The notes: generated by a model from the sequence alone, not told the origin. 64,000 nucleotides of DNA from Epiperipatus broadwayi (GCA_028023455.1 JAQFVV010000274.1:1-64000); one strand, 5' to 3'. Counted from the first letter of the stretch, positions 10,711-23,169 are shown. Program-made: numbers and translations.

Positions 10711-11923
10711 CATCCCATACTGTACCGGTCAAAACCCACCACCACCGCTCATCAAATCGGATTCAAACTCAGCTGAATCAAAACTGAATTCAAACCCAAC
10801 TCAACAGCTCAGATAGCAGAAATCGACAGCACAGTGCCATGCGCCAAGAACTAGCTCAACGGTTGGTGAGGACTAGAGACCCTTTTACTGACACGAATAT
10901 CAATTAACTTTGACTACTTTCAAATCGAATCATATGTATGTTCGGGTTGCCAACACAGACAGCGGGTATTAACATTTAAATAATTATAAAAAGAATGATG
11001 AACTAAGAAACCAAGTATGTTAGAAAATATTTAATAATAATAATAATTTGTTTTGTTCAATAAAATATAGATTGCATTAGTTACCTCTAGTCTTTAAAAG
11101 AATTTATAAATATAATAAGAGTGGCGGTCCTTATCATATGCCAACAAGTATTACACAACATGGGATTCTATGTCTATGCCCTCAACGAGAAATATAAAGG
11201 CAGATAAAGGTATTCATTAAGAACGGAAATGATTGTTCTAATTTTATTACGGTGGAATGTGAGATTTATTTTCACATTCGGAAATCTATTCATGAAGAGC
11301 AAAACGTATTTTAAGGGCATAACTTTAATCTTGATTTGAAAACTGATTTAAACTAAATATATTTGAGAATTGGTTCGACTTTAATTTAAATCACTTCATC
11401 ACGAATTACGAGCACGGAGCGGGTTTTACCGGAACAAAGATGCAATGGTACTGACGAATTACAAGGCAGAGAGTAAAATTGAAAGATGATCGCTAGTCGA
11501 TGATCGAAGTCCTATGATGGCTTGCATTTGGCAAGTCTACGCCTTTGACTAATGAATCGGAAAGGAAGTACTTTCTTCCTCGAGAAATTTAAATAAGAGA
11601 ATATGATCACCGACCAGCCTAACGGAGCGGAAGATGGCCCTACGTCAGCAACGTTTGATGATGATGACTTGATAGTCATCGTTGAAAAATAAAACCCATG
11701 TAGAATGCTCTACGTGATGACTTGACCAATTAATTAAAGTCAAACGAGCTTTTATCGAACTATTTTAAAACATTTATAAACTATATTAATTATGCCCTAA
11801 TATCGTGCCCTTCCTGAATATTAATATAAAATAACAAAAGTGGAATTAAAATACATTTAACCCTTTATCAACCCTTTTTGCAATCAAGAACATTTAAGGT
11901 TATATTCGAATAAATATATATTA
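10711..11923. other. Non-coding; holds a TGTACCGGTC element terminus
   Basis: The 10-mer TGTACCGGTC at 10721-10730, followed by aaaac, is shared with 16353 and 61700 in this window and looks like a repeat-family end. The next ~200 bases are GC-richer (cccaccaccaccgctcatc), and several moderately GC-rich stretches continue to 11700. No protein was recognised. It may be another LTR-like or SINE-like unit without a second full copy here. Confidence 0.45.
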
Positions 11924-12752
11924 GTGGAACAAGAAATCAATATTTTAACATTTTGTGAGTATATAAACACTTGTAACTTAGGAGCTGGGGACATAGGTGA
12001 AAACGGAGCTAATAGTTTATTATTAGCCAATTATAAAAATAATAAACATGTAATATTTTCTTTCGACTCGATGATTAATAGAACTTTCAAATTTAGTTCT
12101 AATGGGCGAGAATTACTATTGAAATTAATATTATAATATTTGCATGAGGCAAATAGAACAGAGGAGCTCATCGAGTTGAAAGATTATTGGCATATAATTT
12201 TTAAATAGCATTAATAAATCACACGATAAATACATATATATATAATATGTTAAGCGAACCCATGGTAAGAAAAGAAAAAGTTTAAAGACTAGAGATTGAA
12301 AGAATTACAATATAAATTTATAGTAGCATTTTATAAAGATTTTACATTAAATAATAAAGAGCTCTTAAATAGGAGGAGTAAAATAAAGTTCGAACTGGCC
12401 AGAAAGTTTAACGTTCATTATAGAAATATATTACCCCTTCCGCTGGTCCTTAAGTTACACCTCCAAGTTGTTGAAAACGTAGGCATCATTGGTTGACTAC
12501 TGGAACAGTATTTTAGTAGCTTTCATAATTTTTAGCAGAATGATCGGTCCGGAAAAAGGTTCAGCAGCTCCATTGAAGATTTCTCGGGACTTTAGGAACC
12601 ATAGCCAGATTCCTGATGTTCTAGCCCTCTATCATGATGAAATACAATTTTTATATGCACAGAGTTCACTGCACTACTCTACAACAAAGCTAGTCTTTTT
12701 TTCTTTACTTTTCAGGGCTATATATCTACTGTTCACTGATGCCTCCGGCTAG
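11924..12752 (+). other. Unassigned short open frames
   Basis: Three short frames are open on the plus strand (11924-12136, 12296-12496 and 12489-12752; 66-87 codons). The last two overlap by a few bases in different frames. I recognise none of them. The first contains 'FCEYINTCNLGAGDIG', the second is basic. Composition is less A/T-extreme than the flanks around 12540-12740. They could be a degenerate gene or transposon piece, or chance frames. There is no splice or start context I would defend. Confidence 0.2.
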
Positions 12753-14211
12753 CGCTCATTTTATTATCAATCTCGGTTTTTTTTTTATAATTAGTTGTTT
12801 TCAGAAACATTCCTTCGATAAGGCTTTCAAACTAATTTTTGAATTCTTTCCTAATTAGAAAATGAATTCTTAAAGTCTGAAATGATTTTAATTAAAAATT
12901 GAATTCTTATCTTTTTTTTTATTAATAAAACTTTACTGTTGTTTTTGAGAATTTGAAAGCCTTTGGAAGGAATGTAGCTTTTAATCGCAAAACTTTACAA
13001 ATTATTTAAAAGTAAAAAAAAACAAGTATTCCCGACGCAATGAAACTTTCGAACAATTATATATATTTAATATTTACAAACATATATACGCACAATCCAG
13101 GCAATTTAATATATGTAAATTCATGAACATTTTATCATGAATTTATTTAGAGAATTGATCCAATTTAAACTAAACTAATTAATTTTACTACGTATTTGAA
13201 ACAAGTTATTCATTATGGAAATTAGCGTGGATTGAACGTATAAAGCCCCATTGCATCGGAAATTTAAGGTTAGTATTAGGGTAAATAACATGAAGCTAGG
13301 ATCGAACTCAGATCCGACTGCTTCAATACTGATGAACTTTAAATAATTTTCCGGTAAAAGTAAAATGCTACCTACCATATATCACTGCCACCCTAGATCT
13401 AGTGAACTAATGCCAATGGACTGACTCATATCAAAATTGCTCTTCCAGATAGCAAGGTAAAAAGAACTTTAGCCGCTCGTAATTCTCACATCCTGCCTTC
13501 TTTATAATATTTATTCTGTGTTCTGATCATATATTTATTAAATGTTCTCATAGTATGTAACTCTATATAACTTCTCACTATTAAGCCTCTTATAAAATGT
13601 TTTCTTTTATTTCCATGCGGCAGATAATTTTAGTTTATATTTAGGTATTTATGTTTTAAAAAAGAAAAATGCCAGTAATATTTCTAAAATCGCCAGCACA
13701 TAATTTATTTTCATTTCCCCCTACCCATCATTTATCGGGTAATTAAATTATAGTTTAATCAAAACAAGTCTTATTCGACTTGTCCAGGTGCTAGCGATTT
13801 TGGATAAACAAATTAATTATTTTCTATGTTTGCTATAGAAAAACAGATCAACATCGGTTTTTCTACGTTTTCCTTTCTAACTAATGCGCTATTTCTTATT
13901 ATCAACTTATGTTATATATGTAAACCCATCGTAGCTATTACCACCGCCCGTTTATTTTCGTATTAATATATATATTTTCATAAAGGCATTTATCAACCAA
14001 AATTGAGATTTGTTAAATGTGTGGGAATAATCTTAAGTAAAACAAGGGGGAGGGGGTCTTCAGATCTTGAAATTGTATATTTAATTAAATGTATTATCCA
14101 TGTTTGTTTGACGAAGAAACTATACCATTATGCCAGGTATTTCATCATTTATGGGCAGTAAATAAGTTAAGATAATCTTTAAAGCTATATTTATGTTGTA
14201 TTATTAAGCGT
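12753..14211. other. AT-rich DNA; one tRNA-like B box
   Basis: Mostly A/T-rich with no recognised protein. On the minus strand near 13295-13315 the sequence 'gagttcgatcctagc' matches a Pol III B box (GTTCGATCC), as found in tRNA-derived SINEs, but no matching A box or second copy was established. A G-rich patch (aaggggg-aggggg) occurs at about 14045. Confidence 0.4.
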
Positions 14212-15371
14212 TGCGTGCATATAGGCTACTTTGTTATATATATTCGTGCTTCTCTTTAACATGGAGGTATTCGCTAAGTCGAGCCCCGTCGTTGTTTCTC
14301 CATGTCTTTGAACCAGGCTGTAAAACCACCCTGGGGACACATGGTTGTATGTGCATGCATTATATGGGATCGCTCTGAAAAATCCAGCCCAATAATGCAT
14401 CGCTGACCACTCTTTGTCATCTTTGATTCCCCTGTACCTTACTCCAGGGAATCTTGGATTATTTTGTCAAACCGATTCTGCCAATGTTTGCAGAGAAAGT
14501 TCGTAATTTTGTTAATAAAATTCATGAAGCACACTCCAGGATCCATAATTGGACCACCCCAACCTGCCGCCATGCATGCACCGCTGTTCAGTATATTTTT
14601 AGTCACCCAGGAATAGCCATAAGTCGTAATGCGATGATTTCTCTAAACAGACATATATTTCCATTATTTACTATGCGTGTCAGTGCGATAGATTTATTAT
14701 CATTCATATATGTATTCATTATCCGTCCCGCACATTTATCATTTTACAAATCAAATTAATGATAATATTGAATAAAAACAAAATGTTTTTTTGCTTGTTA
14801 AATTATTTATTTTTAAATCGGATAAATGCTCTTTTTGTTTCTCTGGGGGTGGAGCCGCAAATATCAAGTTATTGTAAAATCTGAATTATATATATAATGC
14901 TTATAAGTCTAGTGTTGGATGTATAACCCGACATATTTATTTGTTATTAATTTAATAAACCTTAATATATATATATCAACTCTTGAATCATTGCTTTCTT
15001 TTATTTGATTTAATATCAATTTATTAGTTATGCTCCATATGACTAGATGATCCCTGCTAAATATATAGTTAATATGCCAAGTCACGAGCCTTCGTTGCTC
15101 CTATATTATAGTATGTTTTGAAGTTAGTCTATCATTAAAATTTAGCCTAGAGTCTTTTTGTGTCTCCAATGAGTGATGCCGGCGGTGAGAAGTAAAATTA
15201 GATCGATATCATCGGGATTGTTGCTCATAATGTTATACATCTGGGAAATAGGCAAATAGGGCAGAATTCATGAGTGTTCCTGGCTTATGTATCTTGCGCA
15301 CAATTGGATTCGAGGTACTTTTGCCTAGATGCTAGATCTTGTTACGTGAACATACAAATCCGACCGATACA
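14212..15371. repeat. Dispersed LTR-like repeat R1, copy 1
   Basis: About 1.16 kb starting TGCGTGCATA and ending GACCGATACA, so it has TG...CA ends as an LTR would. It aligns collinearly with 50846-52055. Shared anchors are the 'gttgc.tgcat' start, '..ccccgtc....tctcca' (14283 and 50922), 'atatggg.tcgctctg.aaaa' (14365 and 51003), 'ccataa.tcgtaat' type blocks, 'gagtct.tttgtgtctcc' (15149 and 51894) and 'aggcaaatagggcaga' near the end. The last ~125 bases also match 16353-16485 in inverted orientation. No ORF is conserved between copies. A solo LTR is my favoured reading; no matching internal region was found. Confidence 0.75.
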
Positions 15372-15533
15372 GTACACAAAAAAGAATTTAGACAAGAATC
15401 AGCAAAAGACAATTCTTGTAATGGTGTTGTATCTATTGACAGATCTGGGAAAAAAATTATTAAACAAGCCAGCAACACATTTTTTATTATTTTCTATTTC
15501 AATCAAATTATCATTGTGTTTTATAAATTTAAA

Positions 15534-16352
15534 TTAATTTGACAAAAGTTTCTTTTTAAGAGAATTTATCAATTTCCATTTTAAAGAAATATTTTTATCA
15601 TTAAAATATTTTTGATAATATTGAAATTTTAATTTCCGAATATCAGATTTAAGCTCAGTATTTAATTTTTTCAGACTCATCAAATCTCCACCCAAACATT
15701 TTAAACGATTTCTTTGATTAATTTTTTCAATCAAATCATTCGTTATCCAGACTGAGCGTTTGCGGTTTTTGCTAGTCAATTTAAAACTAACCATAGATTT
15801 TGTAATTAAAGATTTAAAAATGCTGAATCAACATCATGCAGAGCAAAAACATAATCCCAATGCTGATCAGATAATATCATTTTTAGTTTATTATGTGATA
15901 ACTTATTAACATAAAAATGAGTATTTATATGTTGTCTATGATTTAGCAACTTTAACATAGTTGCAAATTGATCCGAAATAAAAATATTTAGTACAGATGA
16001 TTCATAACTTTGATTCTGGTTTAATCTGACAAATATATGATCCAAAATGGATTGACATGATTTAGTAATATGAGTAGGTGAAAAAATAGCTTGATTAAAA
16101 CCATAACTATAAAGCAAATTAAAATACCATACAGTAGGCCCATGTAGATTATTATATAATTTTCTATTCAAATCTTCCATAAGAATTACTGAAGTAGTAT
16201 GTAAATCAGACAATAACACGTCAAGTTCAGCTATAAAATCCAAAATGATACTTGTACACGATCTATATAAAGCATTAATAGTTAAGACAAAACAAGGTAA
16301 ATTCAAATGAATTAAAACACATTCTGCAGAGGCAAGAAATGGATTATGATAT
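15534..16352 (-). pseudogene. LINE D: endonuclease C-terminus and linker
   Basis: Read on the minus strand, this is the apurinic-like endonuclease (EEP) domain of an EN-RT LINE, C-terminal part: 'MEDLNRK' (normally GDLN), 'FSPTHITK', 'SILDHIFVR' and 'SDQFATM' (the SDH motif, with Gln for His). It is followed after a frame break by the EN-to-RT linker 'RSVWITNDLIEKINQRNRL'. EN metal/catalytic positions are partly changed and no RT is present. The fragment lies exactly between the end of R1 (15371) and an inverted R1 end (16353), so it may have been captured or have been an insertion target. A closely related, complementary N-terminal part lies at 19.4-20.6 kb. Confidence 0.85.
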
Positions 16353-16485
16353 TGTACCGGTCGAAAAACACACATCGATCCAACAAACCCCTGAATACAG
16401 GTAAAGTACCTCGAGTCCGACCATGTACAAGATAGATAAATCAGGTACATCGCGAATTCTGCCCTATTTACCTATATCCCCAGGT
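16353..16485 (-). repeat. R1 terminal fragment, inverted
   Basis: Starts TGTACCGGTCG and is the reverse complement of the last ~125 bases of R1 (15250-15371), including 'aatagggcagaattc' and 'tcgaggtac'. After about 16485 the similarity stops. With R1 copy 1 it forms an inverted pair around LINE D. Confidence 0.8.
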
Positions 16486-19355
16486 CAAAAATCTAATCAA
16501 TGGCCTTTCTCAATGATACAATCAAATTCCTTTATTTTCACTGTGCCAGCAGATGGGTCTTAAAGCATGAGATTTGATTTTATTACATTTAAATGAGACC
16601 TTAGGTGATTGGTTGATATGTATGTTTAAAAATCAAAATTTATTTAAAATAAAAGTAAACAAAATGATTCGTGAACACTGGAAGTTTGTTTTAGTTATAT
16701 ATATATTTAAAATTATTGGGCATTATTCTACATTAGTTATTTTACATTAGTTTAAACTCAAGCTCAAAAAAACAAAAATACAATTTTTAAGTTAACTTCA
16801 TAATTATATGAGTTCCTGACGACTTTATTTTTGTTAGCGGTCAACATTGACGTTATTGACTTTGTACAATTTATTTTGTGAAGTTTATACATCTTTCATT
16901 GTGTTTACATTTATTCTCTCTTTTTTTTTTTAAATAGCAAAAATTATTTCATAATTAAATGACCACGGATTTCAAAATTCCTTGTGTACATTTATTACAA
17001 GCTTATAATATAGTGATAGGTTTAAACATCTGCCTAACGCACATATATAAGAATGACTTAAAAAAACATTTCTATTGAAAAAGATATTAATTAAATAGAC
17101 GATTGTAGTAAGACTAATTTGACGTCTTACTCCATTAACATATATAAAAAAAATTGATTTTTATTTATCTTTATAAAATTAATAATTTGGATTTTCAACA
17201 ACTAATGTTTTATGACATTAGTGGACCTTGCTGGCATAGCTTATAAATAACTTTAAAACTGTTAGCGATCATAATAAAAAATATATATCAGTTAATTATC
17301 AAAGCAAACAAGTCACTATAGTTGGACTTACAACTAAAACTATCCCTATAATGAAATATACCGTGAATTAGCCAAAACCAAACGATTTTAACTAATTACG
17401 CAAACGAACAAAAGAGTCGATTACTCAGGTCGAAGATCCTTTCGGTAGAATCATTTCTCTATGGCTTACGTATTAGATAGGCAAAATAAAAGCAGCATAA
17501 TGTTGGGTTAATAAATATACGAATGCAAAATGGAGAGAAGAAACATAAGAAAATACGAGCAGGATTACGGACACTCGTATGTCTATTCCAAAGAAGAATA
17601 AAAGGAAAATCGATACGTCCACATGTTGTGTCCATGTATCAATAGAAGATAGGAATTACAGAGAGCCCTCATATTCGCCTCTACGAATTCTGCCGACACA
17701 CCAACTCTATCTCAAACACGCTCTCCGTTTCACAGGCGTATGCAAAGAACGGAAGCTAACTCCAAATCACAAAATCTATGATCGTTTTAGGTCTGTTCAT
17801 GAGACTCCAAGCATTCTTTATTAACCCGAGATCTTATAATTATTAAATAGGAATGAATTATAATTAAATAGCCTTAAAATGATCTAATACTGCATAGAGA
17901 ACAACCTGCGTAAACAACTACTTTATATAAATATTTAACATACAAAAAAAAAAAACATACTTATAGAAATAAGGGGATTTAATTCTCGAAAAAATCCTCC
18001 CTTCCCTCTTTCCTAACTTAAAAAAAATGCATGATAATTAACTGACGCTATCCAGCAGCGCTATTACTAGGTCAAAAATCCATAGCATATTTTATTCTAT
18101 TTTGAATTACAGAAATATAAAATTATAGAATCCCATTCTGGGAAATGTATAATAAAACTGTTTAAAGAAATTACGGCATGTTTATTTTGAAATATATATA
18201 TTCGACATAAAATGCGAAATAAAATAGATCAAAATTATTTTATTTTAAAATTAAATCGTTCTTTCCCGAACTCCCTCTAATAAAACATAGTTTGCTCTCT
18301 TAGCAAATTACTCTCAGCGTCGCGAGTGAAGCTTGTCGAAATACAAAAACAATCAAAGCATGAAATAATCTCATGCTAAAAATTTATATAAAACAAATAA
18401 ATAAATTCATAGTCACTAATAAAATATTAAAAATTATTGTGAGCTTGAGTTATTAAAAGGAAAAAACATTATAAATAATTTAACAGAAAAGGTTAAAGTG
18501 ACAGTTAAAAGAATATCAATAAATAATAACTTTAAACATTTTAAAGCTTTACGAAATTCTAATTACATTCTAGTAATAACCTTGTAAAATCTGGATGACT
18601 ATTTTGGTATTCCCCGGGATGAGTTCTGCGGGCGAACATTTATGGCTTATGGCAGTTGATGGCATGTTCTGGCAGCAGCATAACGGAAGATTTCAGGTCT
18701 CAGGAGGAAAAGGGCAGCGATTACCCTGTTTTACTCCTCGATCATCATAATGTGCTTTCTACAACTCTGTCTGTTCTCTGTCTAGTTCTGGTCACTCTCC
18801 GTCTGGTCTCTGGTAACTCTCTTACTTCCTGCTGCCTCAGGTGATCTTTTAGAAAACAATGGCAATTGTTTTTATTCTAATTTTAGAAAGTTTGTACCTC
18901 GATAAGGATTAATATATTTCAATCTAATTTTATATTAGTTTTTACTTTAGATAACAATGTAGAATCTCTACTAATTAATGAATAGAGATTCCACAGTGAA
19001 TGGATTTTGGTAATTTATCTATTCTTTTAATTTAAACATTTATTTTAAACTTCTTATCGAGATACAAATCTTTTCAAAAAGGCCATTTTGGATTTTTGAA
19101 CTAAAAATAAACCTTTTTAAACATTTACAGTATATCTAAAATATATAAAAAAATTCAAAGTTAATTATTTGAATTTTTTTCTTTTAATAATAAAATAGAA
19201 TAAGTGTTAGTACAATTATGATCCAAAATAAATTATAGGATTTATTCAGGATAGTTAAAATGTTTAAAAATTTTTTTTTTAGAATAATAAAAAAAGCAAA
19301 TGTTAGTAAAATAAATAATTAGGTGGGTCAGACCGTGAAACGGCAAATCTGAATC
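16486..19355. other. Long stretch without recognised genes
   Basis: A/T-rich. Two slightly GC-richer islands occur. The first, 17560-17825, contains a plus-strand open frame of 81 codons (17579-17824) starting MSIPKKNKRK that I do not recognise. The second, 18600-18850, is pyrimidine-rich toward its 3' end (ctgtctgttctctgtctag) and also has a short open frame. Neither shows a known domain. There is no evidence for an RNA gene. Confidence 0.4.
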
Positions 19356-19359
19356 AGAT

Positions 19360-20561
19360 TTACCATTTCAATACGTAAATTTAATGTTTTGTTTCACAAA
19401 AACTAATACACCACCTGAACATGAAAACACATGAGGAGAAAATATTTGAATAGCCATCCAGAACATATAAATGCTGTTCTTCAACAGAAATCCAAGATTC
19501 AGTTAAAATTATCACATCATGAAAACCGGCAGGAAAACCATTTAAATTTACAACAAATTCATCAAAGTTAGATCTAACATTTCGTATATTCATATGAAAA
19601 ATATTTAAATTAGACAAAGTTTCACCATGAGGATAAAATGTATTGAACTTCACTTTAGGAAATAAATTTCAAAACACTGACAACTCAGATTCATTTTTAA
19701 TTAAAACATGTGGAGAATTCAAATAATTTCTAACATAAACCAAATCATTACGTATAAAAGCTAATCCTTTATGTTCACGCAGTTTTTGCTTTGCCATCCA
19801 TAATAGTTGTCAAGTATGCGAAGTTATACGTTGGTTAATATATACGCACTGACTAGATTCCGTTAACAAAAAATCAAAAACCGATTTAATAACATTTCTT
19901 TTCAATAAAAATGATTTAGCTAAATTTCATGAAGTAAAACGAGTATCAATAAAACCTTCTATATTAGTAGATTTAGATTTTATCCGATAAACATTCTCAA
20001 TGCAATTAACAGTAAAGTTTTCAATTTCAAGTTTTTCTGCTAACTTCGTAACAATTAAAGATAAATTTTCATCTTCACAAAAGGGAACAACTTGTATTTC
20101 AATTTCATAATTCAACTGTGAACATTCCATAGAGTCAATTTTTTCTTTAATAAAGTGATTTCGTTTTCACGAGAGTCATACATATTTGACAATCGGAGCA
20201 AATTATCATTTTTATCAACTTTACTCCGGAAAAAATCAATGTCAACCTGAACCTTCGCAACCGTAATCGTGAGCTCTGAAATTGCCATATGTATAACTGG
20301 AAATAATTTTAATTTTTCCAAAATATCATTTAAAATCAAGTTCGAAGCATCAGTATTATTTACCATAACAGAACCATCATCAACAGGTGGAATTCTACAA
20401 ACATTATATCTCCATGCCTGCTTTTTTAAAAAAGACATTTGTCTATAGGTCGCCTCTCCTAACGTTGAGCATCTGTAATGAAATCTGGTGCTGCAGCCCA
20501 TACATGAAACAAAATTTCCATTTTTAGGTAGTAATTCATTACAAATCTTGCAGGAAGACAT
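19360..20561 (-). pseudogene. LINE E: PHD-finger ORF1 and start of endonuclease
   Basis: From the ATG at 20561 the protein begins with a PHD-like zinc finger: CKIC, CMGC, FHYRC, then a block ending NVC where one expected Cys is Tyr. A coiled-coil stretch with 'ENEITLLKKKL' follows. After a frameshift near 20112-20130 comes a C-terminal RNA-binding-like part (19927-20130, 'ENLSLIVTKLAEKLEI') and the basic 'RYINQRI' region near 19830. The second ORF starts about 19653 with 'NIFHMNIRNVRSNFDEF' and 'IILTESWIS', which is the N-terminus of an EEP endonuclease, then 'SGGVLVFVK' in another frame. The element is cut off near 19360. In EN-RT LINEs such an ORF1 binds the RNA and ORF2 nicks target DNA. 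This copy is dead. Confidence 0.88.
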
Positions 20562-20672
20562 TTTATAAGCAAATCCAATAAATCCTAATTTAGTGAAGAC
20601 AATAAAATTAAATACTTATAAATAAAAATACAGTAAAACAAAAAAACAAGGGAGAAAAAATTGAACACGTCT

Positions 20673-20710
<38 letters not shown>

Positions 20711-20869
20711 TATTATTATTATTATTATTCATTTATTTAAGTGCTAAACAGCAGCAAAAAGCCAATTTTAATTTGCACATTACAATAAAAGGGATAAAAC
20801 ATGACAACATGAAAATATAAATGTATACATAATAAAACAAAATTTGAATTTAAAATTAATCAACTCATA
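20562..20869. repeat. (AAT)n-(ATT)n inverted microsatellite and flanks
   Basis: At about 20677-20729 a run of 11 or more AAT units is followed directly by about 7 ATT units, so the tract is self-complementary and could form a hairpin or cruciform. It lies between the 5' end of LINE E and the 3' end of LINE F. The rest is A/T-rich. Confidence 0.85.
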
Positions 20870-21070
20870 ACATTTAAGTTCTTATAATCAATATCACAAA
20901 GATTAATGTTACTACCAGTCTGATTATATAAAGAGGGTAACCTTAAAAAAGAAGAATATTTAAGGGTATTAGAACATGTTTGAATCTGATATACAAAAAC
21001 AGACATAGTATGATAACCTGAAGAACTAACTAAAATAGTTACAAATTATATCTGATAGAATAACTTATTT
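20870..21070 (-). pseudogene. LINE F: C-terminal end, displaced
   Basis: Minus-strand translation gives 'VSSSGYHTMSVFVYQIQT' and '...RLPSLYNQTGSN', which resembles the extreme C-terminus of CR1/Jockey LINE proteins. It is separated from the rest of LINE F (21725-23165) by a tandem-repeat block that looks like an insertion. The assignment rests on position and a weak family likeness. Confidence 0.5.
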
Positions 21071-21107
21071 ATTGACAATGTTATAAAGATATTTAAGATC
21101 ATGTAAT

Positions 21108-21724
21108 ATTACAATGTCCAAGCACTTTGCTACTGTTACACAATGCATTATTTACCACCCTTTCTTACAGTTTACAGTTTCAATTGACCCAGAAATCTTC
21201 TTCAGAACTTTATATCTAATCTCAACTGTTATCTACTTAACATAGTCTGTCAAATTCTTAATTGTTTATATGCTCCATGTATCCACTCATATATCTATGT
21301 TTTTTTTCTTATCCAAGCTCTATTTCCAGTATTCATTTATCTTCAAGAAGTATAATAACTACTTTTTCTTATTGCATTGCCAAATGTATACCATATAATA
21401 CTAAATTATCCAAGCCTTTACTACTGCTACACAATGTTTTATTTACCAGCCTTCTCCTTCAGAACTTTATATCTAATCTCAACTGTTACCTTCTTAACAT
21501 AGTCTGTCAAATTCTTATTATTCTTTATATGCTCCATGTATCCACTCATATATCTATATCTATTTTTCTTTTTATCCAAGCTTTATTTCCAGTATTCCTT
21601 TATCTTCTTCAAGAAGTATAGTAATCACACTTTCTTATTGCATTGCCAAATGTATACCATATAATACTAAACTGTCCAAGCACTTTACTACTGTTACACA
21701 ATGCTTTATTTACCACCCTTTTTT
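21108..21724. repeat. Tandem repeat (~260-295-bp unit) inserted in LINE F
   Basis: The segment 'tgtccaagcactttgctactg-ttacacaatg' with 'ttatttaccaccctt' occurs at about 21116, 21409 and 21675. The intervening sequences ('atgctccatgtatccactcatatatctat', 'ttcttattgcattgccaaatgtataccat') also recur, so there are about 2.2 units. A hydrophobic open frame across it (21262-21621) spans the repeat boundaries and has no known domain; I regard it as a by-product. Confidence 0.85.
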
Positions 21725-23165
21725 ACAGTTTAGTTTCGATTACAATGCAATAAGAAGGAATAGATATTTAAGTTTTTTATATTTGAATCTAGATGAAGGA
21801 TTAATCACTTTATTCTCCCAAGAAACATATTTAAAAAACTTCTTTGAAATAGACTGCAACAAATTACGTCCCTGCCAAGAACTAGGGTTCCAAATTATTG
21901 AATCGTATTCAGTAATAGGAAGAACCAATGAAAACAACAATTTCACATTTGTATCATTGCTGAAAAGATGACCATGTCTAAAAATGGCACCCATGGCATT
22001 AAAAGCCTTACCAACAATCATGTCAAGATGAGGAATAAAAGATCCATTACAACAAAACACAACTTTGATCTTTTTGAGATTTAATAGAAATAATTTTATG
22101 AGAATTGATATTATAACAAAATTCTAAAACTTGAGATTTCCTGGAATAAGAAACAAATGAACATTTATTAAAATTAACTGACGTATTATTTAATTCACAT
22201 CAAGTGCTAAAATTATCAATATCCTTTTGAAGGAGAACACAATCGTCAGATAAAATTCTTTTATAAATCTTAGTCATCAGCATAACTCAACATATGAGTA
22301 TTTCAAGCAATTCTTCAGATCATTAACATAAATATTAAACAACATGGTTGCTAAAATACTAGCCTGAGGAACACCTAAATTGCATTCATAATTGAATGCA
22401 ACATTGAATTTAACATATGCTGTACAGCTACACAAATGATTGAAACCAATAGATAAGTTTAGTAGAGAAACCTATTTTATGTAATTTATGAAGTGAAATA
22501 ATGTGATCGACTTTATCAAAGGCTTTTGACAAATCAAAATACATAACATCTAGTTTTTGATGATCATCAATCGCATGAGCTATATGTTAGTAAATTACTG
22601 TCAGTCGATCTATTAGGAATAAAACCATGTTGAGAAGAAATTATCTTAGCCACATCTGAAATGATTTTATTGTAAACACACCTTTCAAAAATTTTCACAT
22701 TGGTATGCAAAACAGAAATCGATCTATAATTACAAATACAATCCTGATGACCATTTTTGAAAATCGGAATCATTTCTGCACATTTCACAACACTGGGAAA
22801 AATACAAGAGTTAAGAGACAAATTAAAAATATATGCAAGAGGTGCTGCAATAAATTTGGCTAGCCCCTTGTAAATAAAAGGAATATTATCACATGCTAAA
22901 CTAGGGTGAGTTTTAAGTCTCCTAATAGCTACAATAACATTTCCCCTAGAAATGTGATCAGTCATCCATTTTGCACTAGATAAATTGCAAAGAAATGTAA
23001 TTTTAGAACCAATCCTGTGTTGTGAAGAATATAACTCGGCAAAATGTTTAGAAAAATCATCTGCATTTAGTGCAGAGCCATGAGTAGTTTGAACAGTTTT
23101 CTTGCCCAAGCCTGCATTATTAATATAATTCCCCAATTCCTTAGGATTAGAAGAAATATTAATTT
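21725..23165 (-). pseudogene. LINE F: non-LTR reverse transcriptase
   Basis: On the minus strand the largest block (22567-23136) covers the RT fingers: 'LKTHPSLACDNIPF', 'MIPIFKNGHQD', 'NYRSISVLHTNVKIFERCVY' (RT2) and 'SSQHGFIPNRST' (RT2a). After a break come motif A YFDLSKAFDKVDH near 22530, 'GVPQASILATMLFNIYVNDL' near 22340 and LSYADD (22273-22284), so both catalytic Asp sites survive. The thumb/C-terminal part at 21740-22060 reads 'HLDMIVGKAFNAMGAI' and 'ITEYDSIIWNPSS', typical of CR1/Jockey. Frame is lost at least three times. The 3' end is split off by a tandem-repeat block. Confidence 0.92.
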
Positions 23166-23169
23166 TGAT

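Noticed and set aside
21262-21621. 119-codon hydrophobic plus-strand frame
   Set aside because: It runs through the tandem-repeat unit and has no family likeness. Repeat units explain it.
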